A DNA stretch of 64,000 nt from Streptomyces sp. NBC_00708. Its GTDB lineage: Bacteria; Actinomycetota; Actinomycetes; Streptomycetales; Streptomycetaceae. Of the stretch, positions 32,001 through 41,436 are shown piece after piece (position 1 is the stretch's first letter; the number at the start of each line of letters is the position of its first letter). Both the position numbers and the translations under genes were made by a program. Location of the stretch: positions 4,588,001 to 4,652,000 of the forward strand of contig CP108997.1 of the NCBI GenBank assembly GCA_036226585.1, given 5' to 3'. The notes under the pieces were generated by a model. That model was not told where the DNA came from. It searched no databases and was given only the letters and a program-made list of their open reading frames with translations.

Positions 32001-34400
32001 CTACTCGGTGCGCAGGCCGTCCGGGCGCATCATGCGCCACAGCGGCGGCAGGGACAGCAGGGTCACCAGCAGGATGAGCGCCCCGCCCGCGCCCGCCAGG
32101 GGCAGGAACAGCAGCCAGTCGGACACCTGCTTGCCGACCATCCAGCACAGCGCCGCGCCCAGGGTGAGGCCGCCGGCCACCGCCACCGCGAGCCCGATGA
32201 CCACCGGGACGGCCGTCTGCCACAGCACCGACCAGCCGAGCGTGCTCCGCCGGGTGCCGAAGGCGACCAGCACCGACAGGAGCCGCTTGCGTTCGCGGAG
32301 CTGTTCCAGCTGGGAGACCAGCATGGAGGCGGCGATCAGCAGCAGTGTGACGGTCGCGCCGACCTGGAGACCGGTCTGGATGCTGGCGTACTGGCGGTCG
32401 CGTTCGACGGACGTCATCGTGACGAGGCGCATGCCGGGGTCGATGCGGGCCGCCGTGTTGCGTACGTACTCGGCGGCGTCCGGCACGCTGTCGTCGATGC
32501 GGATCTGGGAGACGGTGCTGGCGCCCGGCAGGGTGGTCGCGTCGATCGCTCCGGGCGTGACCATGATGCCCCAGCGGTCCTCGCCGACCGGGTCCTTGCG
32601 GCCGACGACGGTCCGCGCGTCGGCCGGCAGCGTCCAGCGCAGCTTCCTGCCGGTGCCGGACTCGAACTCGATCTCCTTGCCCTTGCGGGCGGTCTTGTCC
32701 ATCCAGCCGGACATGTCCTTGTCGTTCCTGGGGTGCACGACGAAGGTGTCGCCGTCCTTGCAGGAGTCGATGCGGGCGACCTCGCGCAGGGTGGCGCAGT
32801 CGCCGATGCTGAAGGAGGTGGTGGGCTGGATGTCGTCCTCGGAGTACTTCCCGGGCTTGCTGGCGTACGCCTCGATCATGCCGATGACCTGGGTGACGCC
32901 CTCGGTGGCGCGGAACTCCTTGATGGTCTCCACGGCGGCGTTGCCGCTGACCTGCTCCGACGAGGCGTAGAACTGGGCGCGGCTGGTGTCCTGCCCGGTG
33001 GCCTTGTTGAAGTCGGCGTTCATCGCGGCGAACAGCATCTGCACGGCCACCGCACCGGCCACCGCCACCGTCACGCCGCTCACCGCGCGGGAGGCGGTCC
33101 CGCTGCTCAGCTGGAGCCTGCGGGTGGCGAGCTGCCAGGGCACCGGGCCGCCGCGCAGCCGGTTCACACAGGCCTCGACGAGCCATGGCAGCAGCAGGGC
33201 GAGTCCGACGAGGACCAGGACCGCGCCGGAGGCGATGGCGTACGGGTTGACGACCTCGTACTCGCCGGCCTTGCCGGTGAGCCCGAACACGCCGAGCCCC
33301 GCGAGGGGGAACAGCAGCCGCCACCACAGGCGGCGCTTGCGGGCCCGGCTGTTGCGTACGACGCCGAGCGGTTCGATGACCACCGAGCGCATCGCGGTCA
33401 GCGTGACGAGCACCGCGGTCAGCGGGACGGCGACCGCGACGAGCAGGCAGAGCCGCAGGTCCGGGGCGAGGTCGGCGGGGAACACGCTGACGTCCCACAC
33501 CTCGATGTACCCCACGAACCGGCGGCCCACCAGGAAGAAGGCGAGGCCGATCAGCAGACCGAGCACCGAGCCGAACAGGGCCTCGCCCGCCGCGATCCTG
33601 CGGGTCGACCTGATGTCCGTACCGACCAGGCGCAACGCGGCCAGCCGGCGGTCGCGGCGCTCGCCGCCGAAGCGCACGGCGGTGGCGATGAAGATGGCGA
33701 CGGGCGCGAGCAGCACCACGCAGACCATGATCACCAGCACGATGAGCAGCGGGGCGAGCGGCGGGGTCGGTCCGGGGTCGCCGTAGCCGATGAGCCGGTG
33801 GCCGCCCGCGGCCGTGGTCAGGGTGTCACTGCCGGCGTAGAACCAGAGTTCGTTGGGTGAACGCAGCCCCTCGTCCCCGATCGTGCCGGTCACCTTGTAC
33901 GGGAAACGCTCCTTGAGCAGGGCGTTGTCCGGGGAGTCCAGCAGGTCCTTCAGAGCGGGGGAGACGACCATCTCGCCGGCCGCCGGCAGGGCGTCGATGC
34001 CCGGCGGGAGGATCGGGTGGCTGCCCTCGGCGCGCATCAGATAGCCGGTGATCGTGCGGTCGTGGTACTCGGTGTCCGCCGCGATCCGCAGGACCGAGGT
34101 GTCGGACTTCTTCGCCTGCGCGTCGGGGTTCTCGGAGATCCGGGTCTCGCTGCGCGCGTCGGTCCGCTCGGTACGCGCGTCGAGCGCGTGCGGCACGGAG
34201 GCGGCGAGGAACAGCAGCGTCACACCGAGGCCGACGCCGACGGCGGTGAGCAGGGTGCGGGTCCAGCCCTCGCGTCCGCCGCCGGCGGCGAACCGGATGC
34301 CGAGGGCAAGGTCGCGCAGCCAGGGCGCGGTACGGGAGGCGCGGGCCGGCGGTGGCGCGGGCAGGGGGGCCGGGGTCCGCTTCTCGTCGAGCAGCGTCAT
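32001..34400 (-). CDS. FtsX-type ABC transporter permease (MacB-like)
   Basis: A 799-residue permease with two FtsX modules. The first helix (about 47-67) is followed by an extracellular domain to about 230, three helices (230-345), a second block with helices near 370-420, another first-type helix around 450, a second extracellular domain (about 470-660) and three C-terminal helices. There is no fused ATPase; its ATPase is the adjacent gene, overlapping by 4 nt. Such exporters move peptides, lipoproteins or antibiotics, or act by mechanotransmission at the envelope. It is controlled by the PadR gene at the head of the operon. Confidence 0.9.
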   Translation of the reverse strand: MTLLDEKRTPAPLPAPPPARASRTAPWLRDLALGIRFAAGGGREGWTRTLLTAVGVGLGVTLLFLAASVPHALDARTERTDARSETRISENPDAQAKKSDTSVLRIAADTEYHDRTITGYLMRAEGSHPILPPGIDALPAAGEMVVSPALKDLLDSPDNALLKERFPYKVTGTIGDEGLRSPNELWFYAGSDTLTTAAGGHRLIGYGDPGPTPPLAPLLIVLVIMVCVVLLAPVAIFIATAVRFGGERRDRRLAALRLVGTDIRSTRRIAAGEALFGSVLGLLIGLAFFLVGRRFVGYIEVWDVSVFPADLAPDLRLCLLVAVAVPLTAVLVTLTAMRSVVIEPLGVVRNSRARKRRLWWRLLFPLAGLGVFGLTGKAGEYEVVNPYAIASGAVLVLVGLALLLPWLVEACVNRLRGGPVPWQLATRRLQLSSGTASRAVSGVTVAVAGAVAVQMLFAAMNADFNKATGQDTSRAQFYASSEQVSGNAAVETIKEFRATEGVTQVIGMIEAYASKPGKYSEDDIQPTTSFSIGDCATLREVARIDSCKDGDTFVVHPRNDKDMSGWMDKTARKGKEIEFESGTGRKLRWTLPADARTVVGRKDPVGEDRWGIMVTPGAIDATTLPGASTVSQIRIDDSVPDAAEYVRNTAARIDPGMRLVTMTSVERDRQYASIQTGLQVGATVTLLLIAASMLVSQLEQLRERKRLLSVLVAFGTRRSTLGWSVLWQTAVPVVIGLAVAVAGGLTLGAALCWMVGKQVSDWLLFLPLAGAGGALILLVTLLSLPPLWRMMRPDGLRTE

Positions 34401-35083
34401 GCGGAGTGCTCCAGGTCGCGGGCGCGGCCGTCGCGCACGGTGACGTCACGGTCGGAGTAGGCGGCGACGCGGGCCTCGTGGGTCACCAGGACGACGGCCA
34501 CGTTGGCGGAGCGGGCGGCCTCGGTGAGCAGCTGCATGACCCGCTCGCCGTTGAGGGAGTCCAGCGCGCCGGTCGGCTCGTCCGCGAAGATCACCTTCGG
34601 GGAGCCGGCGAGCGCGCGGGCCACGGCGACGCGCTGGCCCTGGCCGCCGGAGACCTCGCCGGGGCGCTTGGCGCCGATGTCCTCGACCTCCAGGCGCTCC
34701 ATCCAGGCGAGGGCGGTGCGCTCGGCGTCCTTGCGGCGGGTGCCGTTCAGCCGGAGCGGCAGGGCCACGTTCTCCACGCAGGTGAGTTCCGGGACGAGCT
34801 GGCCGAACTGGAAGACGAAGCCGAAGTCGCTGCGGCGCAGGGCGCTGCGGTCGGCGTCGGACATGGCGGACAGCTCGCGGCCGTCGTAGGTGATGGTGCC
34901 GGAGTCCGGGGTGATGATCCCGGCGAGGCAGTGCAGCAGCGTGGACTTGCCGGAGCCGGACGGGCCCATGACGGCGACGACCTCGCCGGGGTGGACGGAG
35001 AACGAGGCGCCGTCGAGGGCGGGGGTCGACCCGTAGGTCTTGCGCAGGTCGTGCGCGGCGAGCAGGGAGCCGGCGGGGGTCAC
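34397..35083 (-). CDS. ABC transporter ATP-binding protein of the FtsX-type exporter (LolD/MacB-like)
   Basis: A 228-residue ATPase with Walker A MGPSGSGKST (about 40-49), Q loop VFQFGQLVP, signature VSGGQGQRVAVARAL and Walker B VIFADEPTGALDS. The GALDS D-loop is typical of MacB/LolD exporters. It lies between the PadR regulator and the permease with 4-nt overlaps on both sides, so the three genes are one translationally coupled operon. Confidence 0.95.
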   Translation of the reverse strand: MTPAGSLLAAHDLRKTYGSTPALDGASFSVHPGEVVAVMGPSGSGKSTLLHCLAGIITPDSGTITYDGRELSAMSDADRSALRRSDFGFVFQFGQLVPELTCVENVALPLRLNGTRRKDAERTALAWMERLEVEDIGAKRPGEVSGGQGQRVAVARALAGSPKVIFADEPTGALDSLNGERVMQLLTEAARSANVAVVLVTHEARVAAYSDRDVTVRDGRARDLEHSA

Positions 35084-35604
35084 GCGGTCACCACTTTCTG
35101 GAGCTGGCCGAGGCGGGCGGCGGTCAGTTCCAGCCAGCGCAGATCGGCTTCGAGATGGAACAGGGCGTGGTCGCAGATCAGCTGGTCCGCGAGGTCGCCG
35201 CGCCGCTTCCGGTCGGTGAGGATGCGCATCAGGCGCAGGTGTTCGGAGCGCTGGGCGTCGAGCACGTCCCCGGCCTCGCGGCCGGTGAGCATGGCGAGGA
35301 CGACCTTGGTGTACAGGGTCGACTGGAGGTACGGCTCGGGCTTCTCGGGCTGTGCGAGCCAGGTGGCGACATCGGTGATGCCGGCATCGGTGATCGCGTA
35401 GCGCTTGCGCTCGGGGCCACCCCCGTGCTCCACGCCGTCGACCTCGACGAGGCCGTTCTTCAGGAGCCGGGACATCGTCGAGTAGACCTGCCCGTAGTGC
35501 AGGGGGCGGTCGTGCCCGAACTTCTCGTCGAACGTCCGCTTGAGGTCGTAACCGTGGCGTGGGCCGGACTCCAGGAGCCCGAGCAGGGTGTGGCCGATAG
35601 ACAT
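35080..35604 (-). CDS. PadR-family transcriptional regulator of the exporter operon
   Basis: A 174-residue PadR-type repressor. The N-terminal winged helix is IGHTLLGLLESGPRHGYDLK, followed by YGQVYSTMSRLLKNGLVEVDGVEHGGGPERKRYAITDAG; the C-terminal half is the dimerising helix region (Vir_act_alpha_C type). It is first in the operon with the ABC genes and autoregulation is likely, because two direct TGTGTATAC repeats lie just upstream of its -10. ATG 35604 appears leaderless. Confidence 0.92.
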   Translation of the reverse strand: MSIGHTLLGLLESGPRHGYDLKRTFDEKFGHDRPLHYGQVYSTMSRLLKNGLVEVDGVEHGGGPERKRYAITDAGITDVATWLAQPEKPEPYLQSTLYTKVVLAMLTGREAGDVLDAQRSEHLRLMRILTDRKRRGDLADQLICDHALFHLEADLRWLELTAARLGQLQKVVTA

Positions 35605-35611
35605 GACCGGC

Positions 35612-35644
35612 ACTCTACATGGTGTGTATACCTGCTGTGTATAC
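35612..35644 (-). promoter_or_regulatory. padR promoter and predicted operator
   Basis: On the minus strand the -10 hexamer TAGAGT (35617-35612) ends 7 nt before ATG 35604. Two direct repeats of TGTGTATAC (plus-strand 35623-35631 and 35636-35644, 13 bp apart, each with the palindrome GTATAC) cover the spacer and -35 area. Binding there would block RNA polymerase. Confidence 0.6.
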
Positions 35645-35695
35645 GCGGGGGGTACACCCGAACGGCGCACGTCAACGGCCTGGGGGGGCACAGGA

Positions 35696-35723
35696 ACGGC
35701 CCGCCCCTCGCGGGACGGGCCGT
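35696..35723 (-). terminator. Terminator of the SPFH-RHH operon
   Basis: 8-bp stem ACGGCCCG (35696-35703) with complement (35716-35723), 7 bp beyond the stop of the small gene at 35731. Confidence 0.65.
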
Positions 35724-35730
35724 GGATCCG

Positions 35731-35988
35731 TCACTCCTCGCCCGGTGGCTCCTCGGCGGCCTTGGGCGGGCGTCCCCGGCGGGGGATCGGCGCCGCGCCG
35801 CCCGGCAGCCGGCCCGCCTCGGCGAGCGCCCGGCGCAGCAGGAACTCGATCTGCGCGTTCGCGCTGCGCAGCTCGTCCGACGCCCAGCGGGCCAGCGCGT
35901 CGTGCACGACGGGGTCCAGCCGCAGCAGCATCTGCTTGCGCTGCCGCGGCCGGGCGCGGGGCGCGTCCCCCGGGCTCCGGTCGGTCAC
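35731..35988 (-). CDS. Small ribbon-helix-helix-like protein coupled to the SPFH gene
   Basis: An 85-residue basic protein. The central MLLRLDPVVHDALARWASDELRSANAQIEFLLRRAL (residues about 20-55) reads like an Arc/MetJ ribbon-helix-helix domain: one beta strand and two helices. The C-terminus is Pro/Gly/Arg-rich (IPRRGRPPK resembles an AT-hook) with an acidic end. It starts with a GTGA overlap on the SPFH stop, so it is made with it. It may be a DNA-binding regulator; there is no toxin partner beside it. Confidence 0.8.
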   Translation of the reverse strand: MTDRSPGDAPRARPRQRKQMLLRLDPVVHDALARWASDELRSANAQIEFLLRRALAEAGRLPGGAAPIPRRGRPPKAAEEPPGEE

Positions 35989-36956
35989 TGGTAGAGCGTG
36001 CCCGTGTTGAGGACCGGCTGGGCGGCGCGGTCACCGCACAGGACCACCATCAGATTGCTCACCATGGAGGCCTTGCGCTCCGCGTCCAGCTCCACGATGT
36101 CCTGCTCGGCGATCCGGGTCAGCGCCATCTCGACCATGCCGACCGCACCCTCGACGATCTGCTGCCGGGCCGCGACGACCGCGCCGGCCTGCTGGCGCTG
36201 GAGCATCGCGGAGGCGATCTCGGGGGCGTACGCGAGGTGGCTGAAACGCGACTCGATGATCCGGACGCCCGCCGCCTGCACCCGGGCGGTCAGCTCGACG
36301 GCCAGCTTCTCGGTGATCTCCTCCGCGTTGCCCCGCAGCGAGAGGCCGCCCTCCTCGTGGGCGTCGTACGGGTACTCGATGGCGATGTGCCGGACGGCGG
36401 ACTCGGTCTGGGTGGCCACGAACTCCAGGAAGTCGTCGACCTCGAAGAGCGCCTGCGCGGTGTCCTCGACCTTCCATACGACGATCGCGGCCAGCTCGAT
36501 GGGGTTGCCGTAGGCGTCGTTGACCTTGAGGACGGCGGTCTCGTGGTTGCGGACGCGGGTGGAGATCTTCCGGCTGGAGGTCAGCGGGTTCACCCAGCGC
36601 AGGCCGTCGGTGCGGATGGTGCCCACGTACCGGCCGAACAGCTGGATGACCCGCGCCTCGCCCGGTGCGACCATCTTCACACCGCCCATGCAGAAGAACG
36701 AGGCGATGGCGAGCAGGACGCCCAGGATGCAGACCGGGATGCCCACGGCGTTGTTCCCGTTCGAGCCGATGACCCCGCCGACGACGGCGAGGGCGATGCC
36801 GGCGATCACGCCGAGCACGGTCAGCAGCAGCCCGAGACCGCCCGCGATGCTGTGCGCCTTCGTCTCGCGGACCTGCGGTTCCGGCATCTCCGGGGCGTCC
36901 GGGGTGAGGTCGGCGGCCGGCTGGACGGCGATGTTCCGGTCGTGCGGATCGGTCAT
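35985..36956 (-). CDS. SPFH/Band 7 domain membrane protein
   Basis: A 323-residue protein. A polar N-terminus of about 35 residues is followed by two hydrophobic spans (about 37-62 and 70-92) and then an SPFH domain ([29 protein letters not shown], to [37 protein letters not shown], the flotillin/stomatin core). The C-terminal part continues as helices. SPFH proteins assemble into membrane microdomain scaffolds and often bind proteases. It is expressed with the RHH gene. Palindromes upstream suggest dedicated control. Confidence 0.92.
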   Translation of the reverse strand: MTDPHDRNIAVQPAADLTPDAPEMPEPQVRETKAHSIAGGLGLLLTVLGVIAGIALAVVGGVIGSNGNNAVGIPVCILGVLLAIASFFCMGGVKMVAPGEARVIQLFGRYVGTIRTDGLRWVNPLTSSRKISTRVRNHETAVLKVNDAYGNPIELAAIVVWKVEDTAQALFEVDDFLEFVATQTESAVRHIAIEYPYDAHEEGGLSLRGNAEEITEKLAVELTARVQAAGVRIIESRFSHLAYAPEIASAMLQRQQAGAVVAARQQIVEGAVGMVEMALTRIAEQDIVELDAERKASMVSNLMVVLCGDRAAQPVLNTGTLYQ

Positions 36957-36976
36957 GGTTTCCCCCGTGGTGACGA

Positions 36977-37009
36977 GCTAGCCGGTCGCTAGCAATGTGA
37001 TTACACATT
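36977..37009. promoter_or_regulatory. Palindromic operator-like sites upstream of the SPFH gene
   Basis: Two GCTAGC hexamers (36977-36982 and 36988-36993, 5 bp between) are directly followed by a perfect 6-4-6 inverted repeat AATGTG/CACATT (36994-37009). They lie 20-53 bp upstream of the SPFH start in an AT-rich pocket that may overlap its promoter. The binding protein is unknown. Confidence 0.55.
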
Positions 37010-37178
37010 AACGGTTCTCGCAACCTTGTGCACCCCTCGGGAGTCGGTTCCCTCGGGGACAGGTGCTGATTCTCACGTCCGTAAAACGTCGGATCGCCTG
37101 CTTTTTGGCCTTGCCAACGGTGTTAGCTGGCAGGTCCGAGCTGATCCGGCCGAGCAGAGAAACGGGAGCGACCAAGCG

Positions 37179-39458
37179 ATGGGTCGAGCGGAAGCGCGAC
37201 GAGCCCAGAAGCGGGCTGCGAAGAGCGGCATACGCAGGCTCTTCACCTGGCGCAAACTTCTGGGCACGGCCTTCGGGGTGATCCTGTTGGGCATGGGCGC
37301 CTTCGCCGCGCTCTACATGCTCGTGGACGTGCCGGAGGGCAACCCCAAGATGGAGTTGCAGGCGAACGTCTACAAGTACGCCGACGGCAGCCTGCTCGCC
37401 AGGACCGGCGAGGTCAACCGCGAGGTCGTGAGCCTCGCGGAGGTGCCCAAGGAGGTGCAGGACACCTTCGTCGCGGCCGAGAACAAGTCCTTCTACAAGG
37501 ACCACGGCGTCGACTTCAAGGGCACCGCCCGCGGCCTGCTCAACACGCTCTCCGGCAAGGGCAAGCAGGGTGGCTCGACCATCACCCAGCAGTACGTGAA
37601 GAACTACTACCTCGACCAGAACCAGACGGTCAGCCGGAAGCTCAAAGAGCTGGTCATCTCGCTGAAGCTGGACCAGAAGAAGACCAAGAAGGAAATCCTC
37701 GCCGGGTACATCAACACCAGCTACTACGGACGCGGCGCCTGGGGCATCCAGGCCGCCGCGCAGGCGTACTACGGCGTGGACGCCAAGGACCTGAACGTCT
37801 CGCAGGGCGCCTACCTCGCCGCGCTGCTCCAGGCACCGAGCCAGTACGACTGGGCCGTCGCCGGTCCGAACGGCAAGCGGCTCGTCAAGGCGCGCTGGGC
37901 CTACACCCTGAACAACATGGTGGAGGAGGGCTGGCTCGACTCCGGCAAGCGCCAGAAGCAGACGTTCCCGGTGCCGCACGAACCCAAGCCGCTCAACGGG
38001 ACGGCCGGCCAGAAGGGCTACATCGTCCAGGCGGCCCGCGAGGCCGTGATCAAGCAGGCGGGCATCACCGAGGACCAGTTCGACCGCGGCGGCTGGACGA
38101 TCACCGTCAACATCGACAAGAAGAAGCAGAAGCAGCTGGAGAAGTCGGTCGAGGCCAAGCTGCTCGACAAGCTGGACACCAAGAAGCGCAAGCTCGACCA
38201 GGACATCCAGGCGGGCGCCGCCTCGGTCGACCCGAAGACCGGCGCGGTCCTCGCGCTGTACGGCGGACGCGGCCAGAGCGAGCACTGGATCTCGAACGCC
38301 GGGCGCAGGGACTACCAGCCCGCGTCCACCTTCAAGCCGGTCATCCTCGCCGCCGCCCTCGACAACGAGTCGAAGACGCAGGACGACGAGAAGATCACCG
38401 CGAACACCCGCTACGACGGCACCAGCAAGCGCCCCGTAGTCGGCGGCGACCGGTACTTCGCGCCGGAGAACGAGGACGACCACAACTACGGGCAGATCAC
38501 CGTCCAGACCGCGATGAACGCGTCCGTCAACTCCGTCTTCGCGCAGATGGGCGTGGACGTCGGCATGGACAAGGTGCTGGCGACCGCGGGCAAGCTCGGC
38601 ATGAACGTGGACAAGCTGGAGGCAGCACCCGCGATGACCCTCGGCTCCATGGGCGCGAGTCCGCTGGAGATGGCCGGGGTCTACGCCACGCTCGACAACC
38701 ACGGCAAGAAGGTCACCCCGCAGATCGTGAAGACCGCCGTGCACCAGGGCGACTCCCCGCTCGACCTGCCCGACGCCATCGGCGACCAGGTGATCTCCCG
38801 CCCGGCGGCGGACTCCGTGACGTCCGTGCTGACCGGTGTGGTCGACGACGGTACGGCCCGCGGGTCGGTCCGCAACGCGGAGGGGCTCTCCGACAAGGAC
38901 ATCGCGGGCAAGACCGGTACCTCCGACGACAACAAGTCGGCCTGGTTCACCGGCTACACCCCCGACCTGGTCACCTCGGTCGGGCTCTTCGGCGAGGCGG
39001 CCTTCGACCGTACCGACGACGACGGCAAGAAGATCAAGAAGAACGCGCAGGTGACCCTCCAGGGCGCCGGCGGCGGCGGCCGTGTCAACGGCGGCGGCTT
39101 CCCGGCCGAGATCTGGGCCGACTACATGGGCCACTCCGTCGGCAAGGCCGCCGAGTTCGACCTCGACACCGACATGGGCGCCGCGGTCACCCCGCCGCCC
39201 GTGTCCCACTCGCCGAGCCCGAGCATCTCGCCGTCCGACAAGCCCACGCCCTCCACGTCGCCGTCCACCTCGCCGTCCTCGGAGCCGCCGCCGGCCAGCG
39301 AGTCCCCGCAGAGCTCCCCGCCCGCCTCGCCCTCCGACGACACCTCGGGCGAGCCGCCCACCAACCCGTCGACCCAGCCGGGACCGGACCCCTCGACGTC
39401 CGTGGGCCTGCCGGACCTCTCGGGGGACAAGAAGCCGGACAACAACGACGACAGGTGA
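37179..39458 (+). CDS. Class A penicillin-binding protein (transglycosylase/transpeptidase)
   Basis: A 759-residue bifunctional wall synthase. The cytoplasmic basic start and membrane anchor lie at about 30-50. The GT51 domain covers about 75-245, with the catalytic Glu in AAENKSFYKDHG (E101) and GGSTITQQYVKN. The transpeptidase domain has SxxK at S383-TF-K386, SxN at S449-V-N451 and KTG at 578-580. It ends in about 100 residues of Ser/Pro-rich low complexity after residue 655, common in Streptomyces PBPs. It polymerises and cross-links peptidoglycan outside the membrane. ATG 37179 has GGGAG upstream. Confidence 0.95.
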   Translation: MGRAEARRAQKRAAKSGIRRLFTWRKLLGTAFGVILLGMGAFAALYMLVDVPEGNPKMELQANVYKYADGSLLARTGEVNREVVSLAEVPKEVQDTFVAAENKSFYKDHGVDFKGTARGLLNTLSGKGKQGGSTITQQYVKNYYLDQNQTVSRKLKELVISLKLDQKKTKKEILAGYINTSYYGRGAWGIQAAAQAYYGVDAKDLNVSQGAYLAALLQAPSQYDWAVAGPNGKRLVKARWAYTLNNMVEEGWLDSGKRQKQTFPVPHEPKPLNGTAGQKGYIVQAAREAVIKQAGITEDQFDRGGWTITVNIDKKKQKQLEKSVEAKLLDKLDTKKRKLDQDIQAGAASVDPKTGAVLALYGGRGQSEHWISNAGRRDYQPASTFKPVILAAALDNESKTQDDEKITANTRYDGTSKRPVVGGDRYFAPENEDDHNYGQITVQTAMNASVNSVFAQMGVDVGMDKVLATAGKLGMNVDKLEAAPAMTLGSMGASPLEMAGVYATLDNHGKKVTPQIVKTAVHQGDSPLDLPDAIGDQVISRPAADSVTSVLTGVVDDGTARGSVRNAEGLSDKDIAGKTGTSDDNKSAWFTGYTPDLVTSVGLFGEAAFDRTDDDGKKIKKNAQVTLQGAGGGGRVNGGGFPAEIWADYMGHSVGKAAEFDLDTDMGAAVTPPPVSHSPSPSISPSDKPTPSTSPSTSPSSEPPPASESPQSSPPASPSDDTSGEPPTNPSTQPGPDPSTSVGLPDLSGDKKPDNNDDR

Positions 39459-39488
39459 CCCGCTGAACCGCGACGCCTGACAGCGACG

Positions 39489-39527
39489 ACGGGCGGTGTA
39501 CGAGGCTCCTCCTCGTACACCGCCCGT
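39489..39527. terminator. Bidirectional terminator between the PBP and SpoIIE-type phosphatase
   Basis: Perfect 17-bp stem (39489-39505 / 39511-39527), 5-nt loop CTCCT; genes converge on it. Confidence 0.85.
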
Positions 39528-39546
39528 TCGCGTGTCTCCGTCGGCG

Positions 39547-41436
39547 CTACCCGCGCACCGGCATCTCGAACCACACGACCTTGCCGGTCGACAGGCGCGT
39601 CGCGCCCCACCGCCGGGCCAGCCGGTTGACCAGGAACAGGCCGCGCCCGTTCTCGTCCATGTCCTTGGCGCGGCGCTGCCGGGGCAGCTGCGGGGAGTCG
39701 TCGCCGACCTCGCAGCGCAGGGTGTCGGTGCGCAGCAGGCGCAGGGTCACCGGGCGCTCCGCGTACCGCACGGCGTTGGTGACCACCTCGCTGATCAGGA
39801 GCTCCACCGAGTCCGAGAGGTCGTCCAGGCCCCACCGGCCGAGCGCCCTGCGCGCCAGCCTGCGGGCCCGGCCGGGGGCGGACTCGTCCGGCTCAAGGAA
39901 CCAGTACGCGACGTCGCTCGGCGCGATCCCGTCGAAGCGGGCGGCCAGCAGCGCGATGTCGTCGTCCCGGTCACCCGGGCCGAGCATGTCCAGCACGTCG
40001 TCGCACAGGGCCTCCAGCGGCGGCGAGTGGTCCGGGCCGGTCAGCCGGGCGGTCGCGGCGAGCCGTTCGCGCAGCATCTCGATGCCCGTCCACACGTCCC
40101 GCAGCCGCGACTCGACCAGGCCGTCGGTGTACAGCAGCAGCGTCGCACCGGCCGGCGCGTCCAGCTCGACCGCCTCGAAGTCCACCCCGCCGACACCGAT
40201 CGGGGCGCCCGGGGGCACCCGCAGCACCTCCGCGCGTCCGCCCAGGTGGAGCAGGACGGGCGGCGGATGGCCGGCGTTGGCGACGGTGATGCGGTGCGCG
40301 ACGGGGTCGTACACCGCGTACAGGCAGGTGGCCATGCGGTCGCTGCCGAGGCGCTGGGCCTGTTCGTCGAGGTGGTGCAGCACCTCCTGCGGGGGCAGGT
40401 CGAGCCCGGCCAGGGTCTGTGCGGTGGTGCGGAGCTGCCCCATGATCGCGGCGGACGTCATGGAGTGGCCCATGACGTCACCGACGACCAGGGCGACCCG
40501 GCTGCCGGGCAGCGGGATCGCGTCGTACCAGTCGCCGCCGACCCGGGCCGTCTCGGCGGCCGGGAGGTAGCGCGAGGCGAGCTTCACGCCGGTCGGCTGG
40601 GGGAGCGAGTCGGGCAGCATCGTGCGCTGGAGCTCGTCCGCGATGTACGCCTCGCGCCCGTAGAGCACGGCCTTGTCGATGCCGAGGGCGGTGTGCGTCG
40701 CCAGCTGGGCGGCCACCAGCAGGTCGTTGGCCTCGAACGCCGGGCGTTCGGCGCCGCGCAGGAAGACCGCCGCCCCGATGACCCGTCGCCGGCCGCGCAG
40801 CGGGGCCAGGATCACCCGGTGTCCGGACGGCACCGGACGGTCCGCGCCGAGCAGTTCGGGCAGCGCGACACGGGCCGCGGCGGAGTCGCCGAAGACCGGC
40901 CGCACCCCGCGCAGCACCTCGGCGAGCGCGCTCCCGGCCCGCACCTCGCACAGCTCGGCGGCGGGCATCAGATCGGCCTGCGGGTCGACGGCGGGCAGCC
41001 GCAGCCGCTCGGTCTCCGACAGGCTCTCGGTCTCCTCGTCGGTCAGCCGCAGCCGGTCCGAGCGGCGCAGCCGCAGCACGAACGGGTTGACCGGCCGCTC
41101 GTCGCCGACGGGCAGCGGGTCGCGGAGGTAGACGAGTATGGCGTCGGAGAACGTCGGCACGCTGGCCCGGCACAGCCCCAGCACGATCTCGTCCAGGTCT
41201 ATGCCCCGGGCGATCCGCCGGGTCGCGGCCCCCACGAAGCGCAGCCGGTCGCCCTCGCGCCGGGTCGCAGCCTGTGGGTCGGGGGCCGCGGCGCCCGGAC
41301 CCTTGGCGGGTGCCGGGATCGCGGTGGCGGCAGCGGCGGCCGCCACGGCGGCGTCCCGCTGCCGCGGCCGGGTGCGTTCCTGCGGCCGGGCGGCGAGAGG
41401 CTGCCGGCCTTCGTGGGAGGTGGGGTGCTCCGTCAC
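39547..41436 (-). CDS. GAF - PP2C (SpoIIE) - HATPase regulatory phosphatase
   Basis: A 629-residue protein. An Ala/Pro-rich N-terminus of about 75 residues precedes a GAF-like sensor region (about 80-270). Then comes a SpoIIE-type PP2C phosphatase (about 290-480: VGGDWYDAIPLPGSRVALVVGDVMGHSM, ANAGHPPPVLL, LLLYTDGLVESR, metal-binding Asp conserved) and a C-terminal HATPase_c domain (about 510-625: LLISEVVTNAVRYA, ENGRGLFLVNRLA). Such proteins dephosphorylate anti-anti-sigma factors and can phosphorylate them like RsbW; in Streptomyces they take part in sigma-factor switching. GTG 41436 has no good ribosome-binding site. Confidence 0.92.
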   Translation of the reverse strand: MTEHPTSHEGRQPLAARPQERTRPRQRDAAVAAAAAATAIPAPAKGPGAAAPDPQAATRREGDRLRFVGAATRRIARGIDLDEIVLGLCRASVPTFSDAILVYLRDPLPVGDERPVNPFVLRLRRSDRLRLTDEETESLSETERLRLPAVDPQADLMPAAELCEVRAGSALAEVLRGVRPVFGDSAAARVALPELLGADRPVPSGHRVILAPLRGRRRVIGAAVFLRGAERPAFEANDLLVAAQLATHTALGIDKAVLYGREAYIADELQRTMLPDSLPQPTGVKLASRYLPAAETARVGGDWYDAIPLPGSRVALVVGDVMGHSMTSAAIMGQLRTTAQTLAGLDLPPQEVLHHLDEQAQRLGSDRMATCLYAVYDPVAHRITVANAGHPPPVLLHLGGRAEVLRVPPGAPIGVGGVDFEAVELDAPAGATLLLYTDGLVESRLRDVWTGIEMLRERLAATARLTGPDHSPPLEALCDDVLDMLGPGDRDDDIALLAARFDGIAPSDVAYWFLEPDESAPGRARRLARRALGRWGLDDLSDSVELLISEVVTNAVRYAERPVTLRLLRTDTLRCEVGDDSPQLPRQRRAKDMDENGRGLFLVNRLARRWGATRLSTGKVVWFEMPVRG

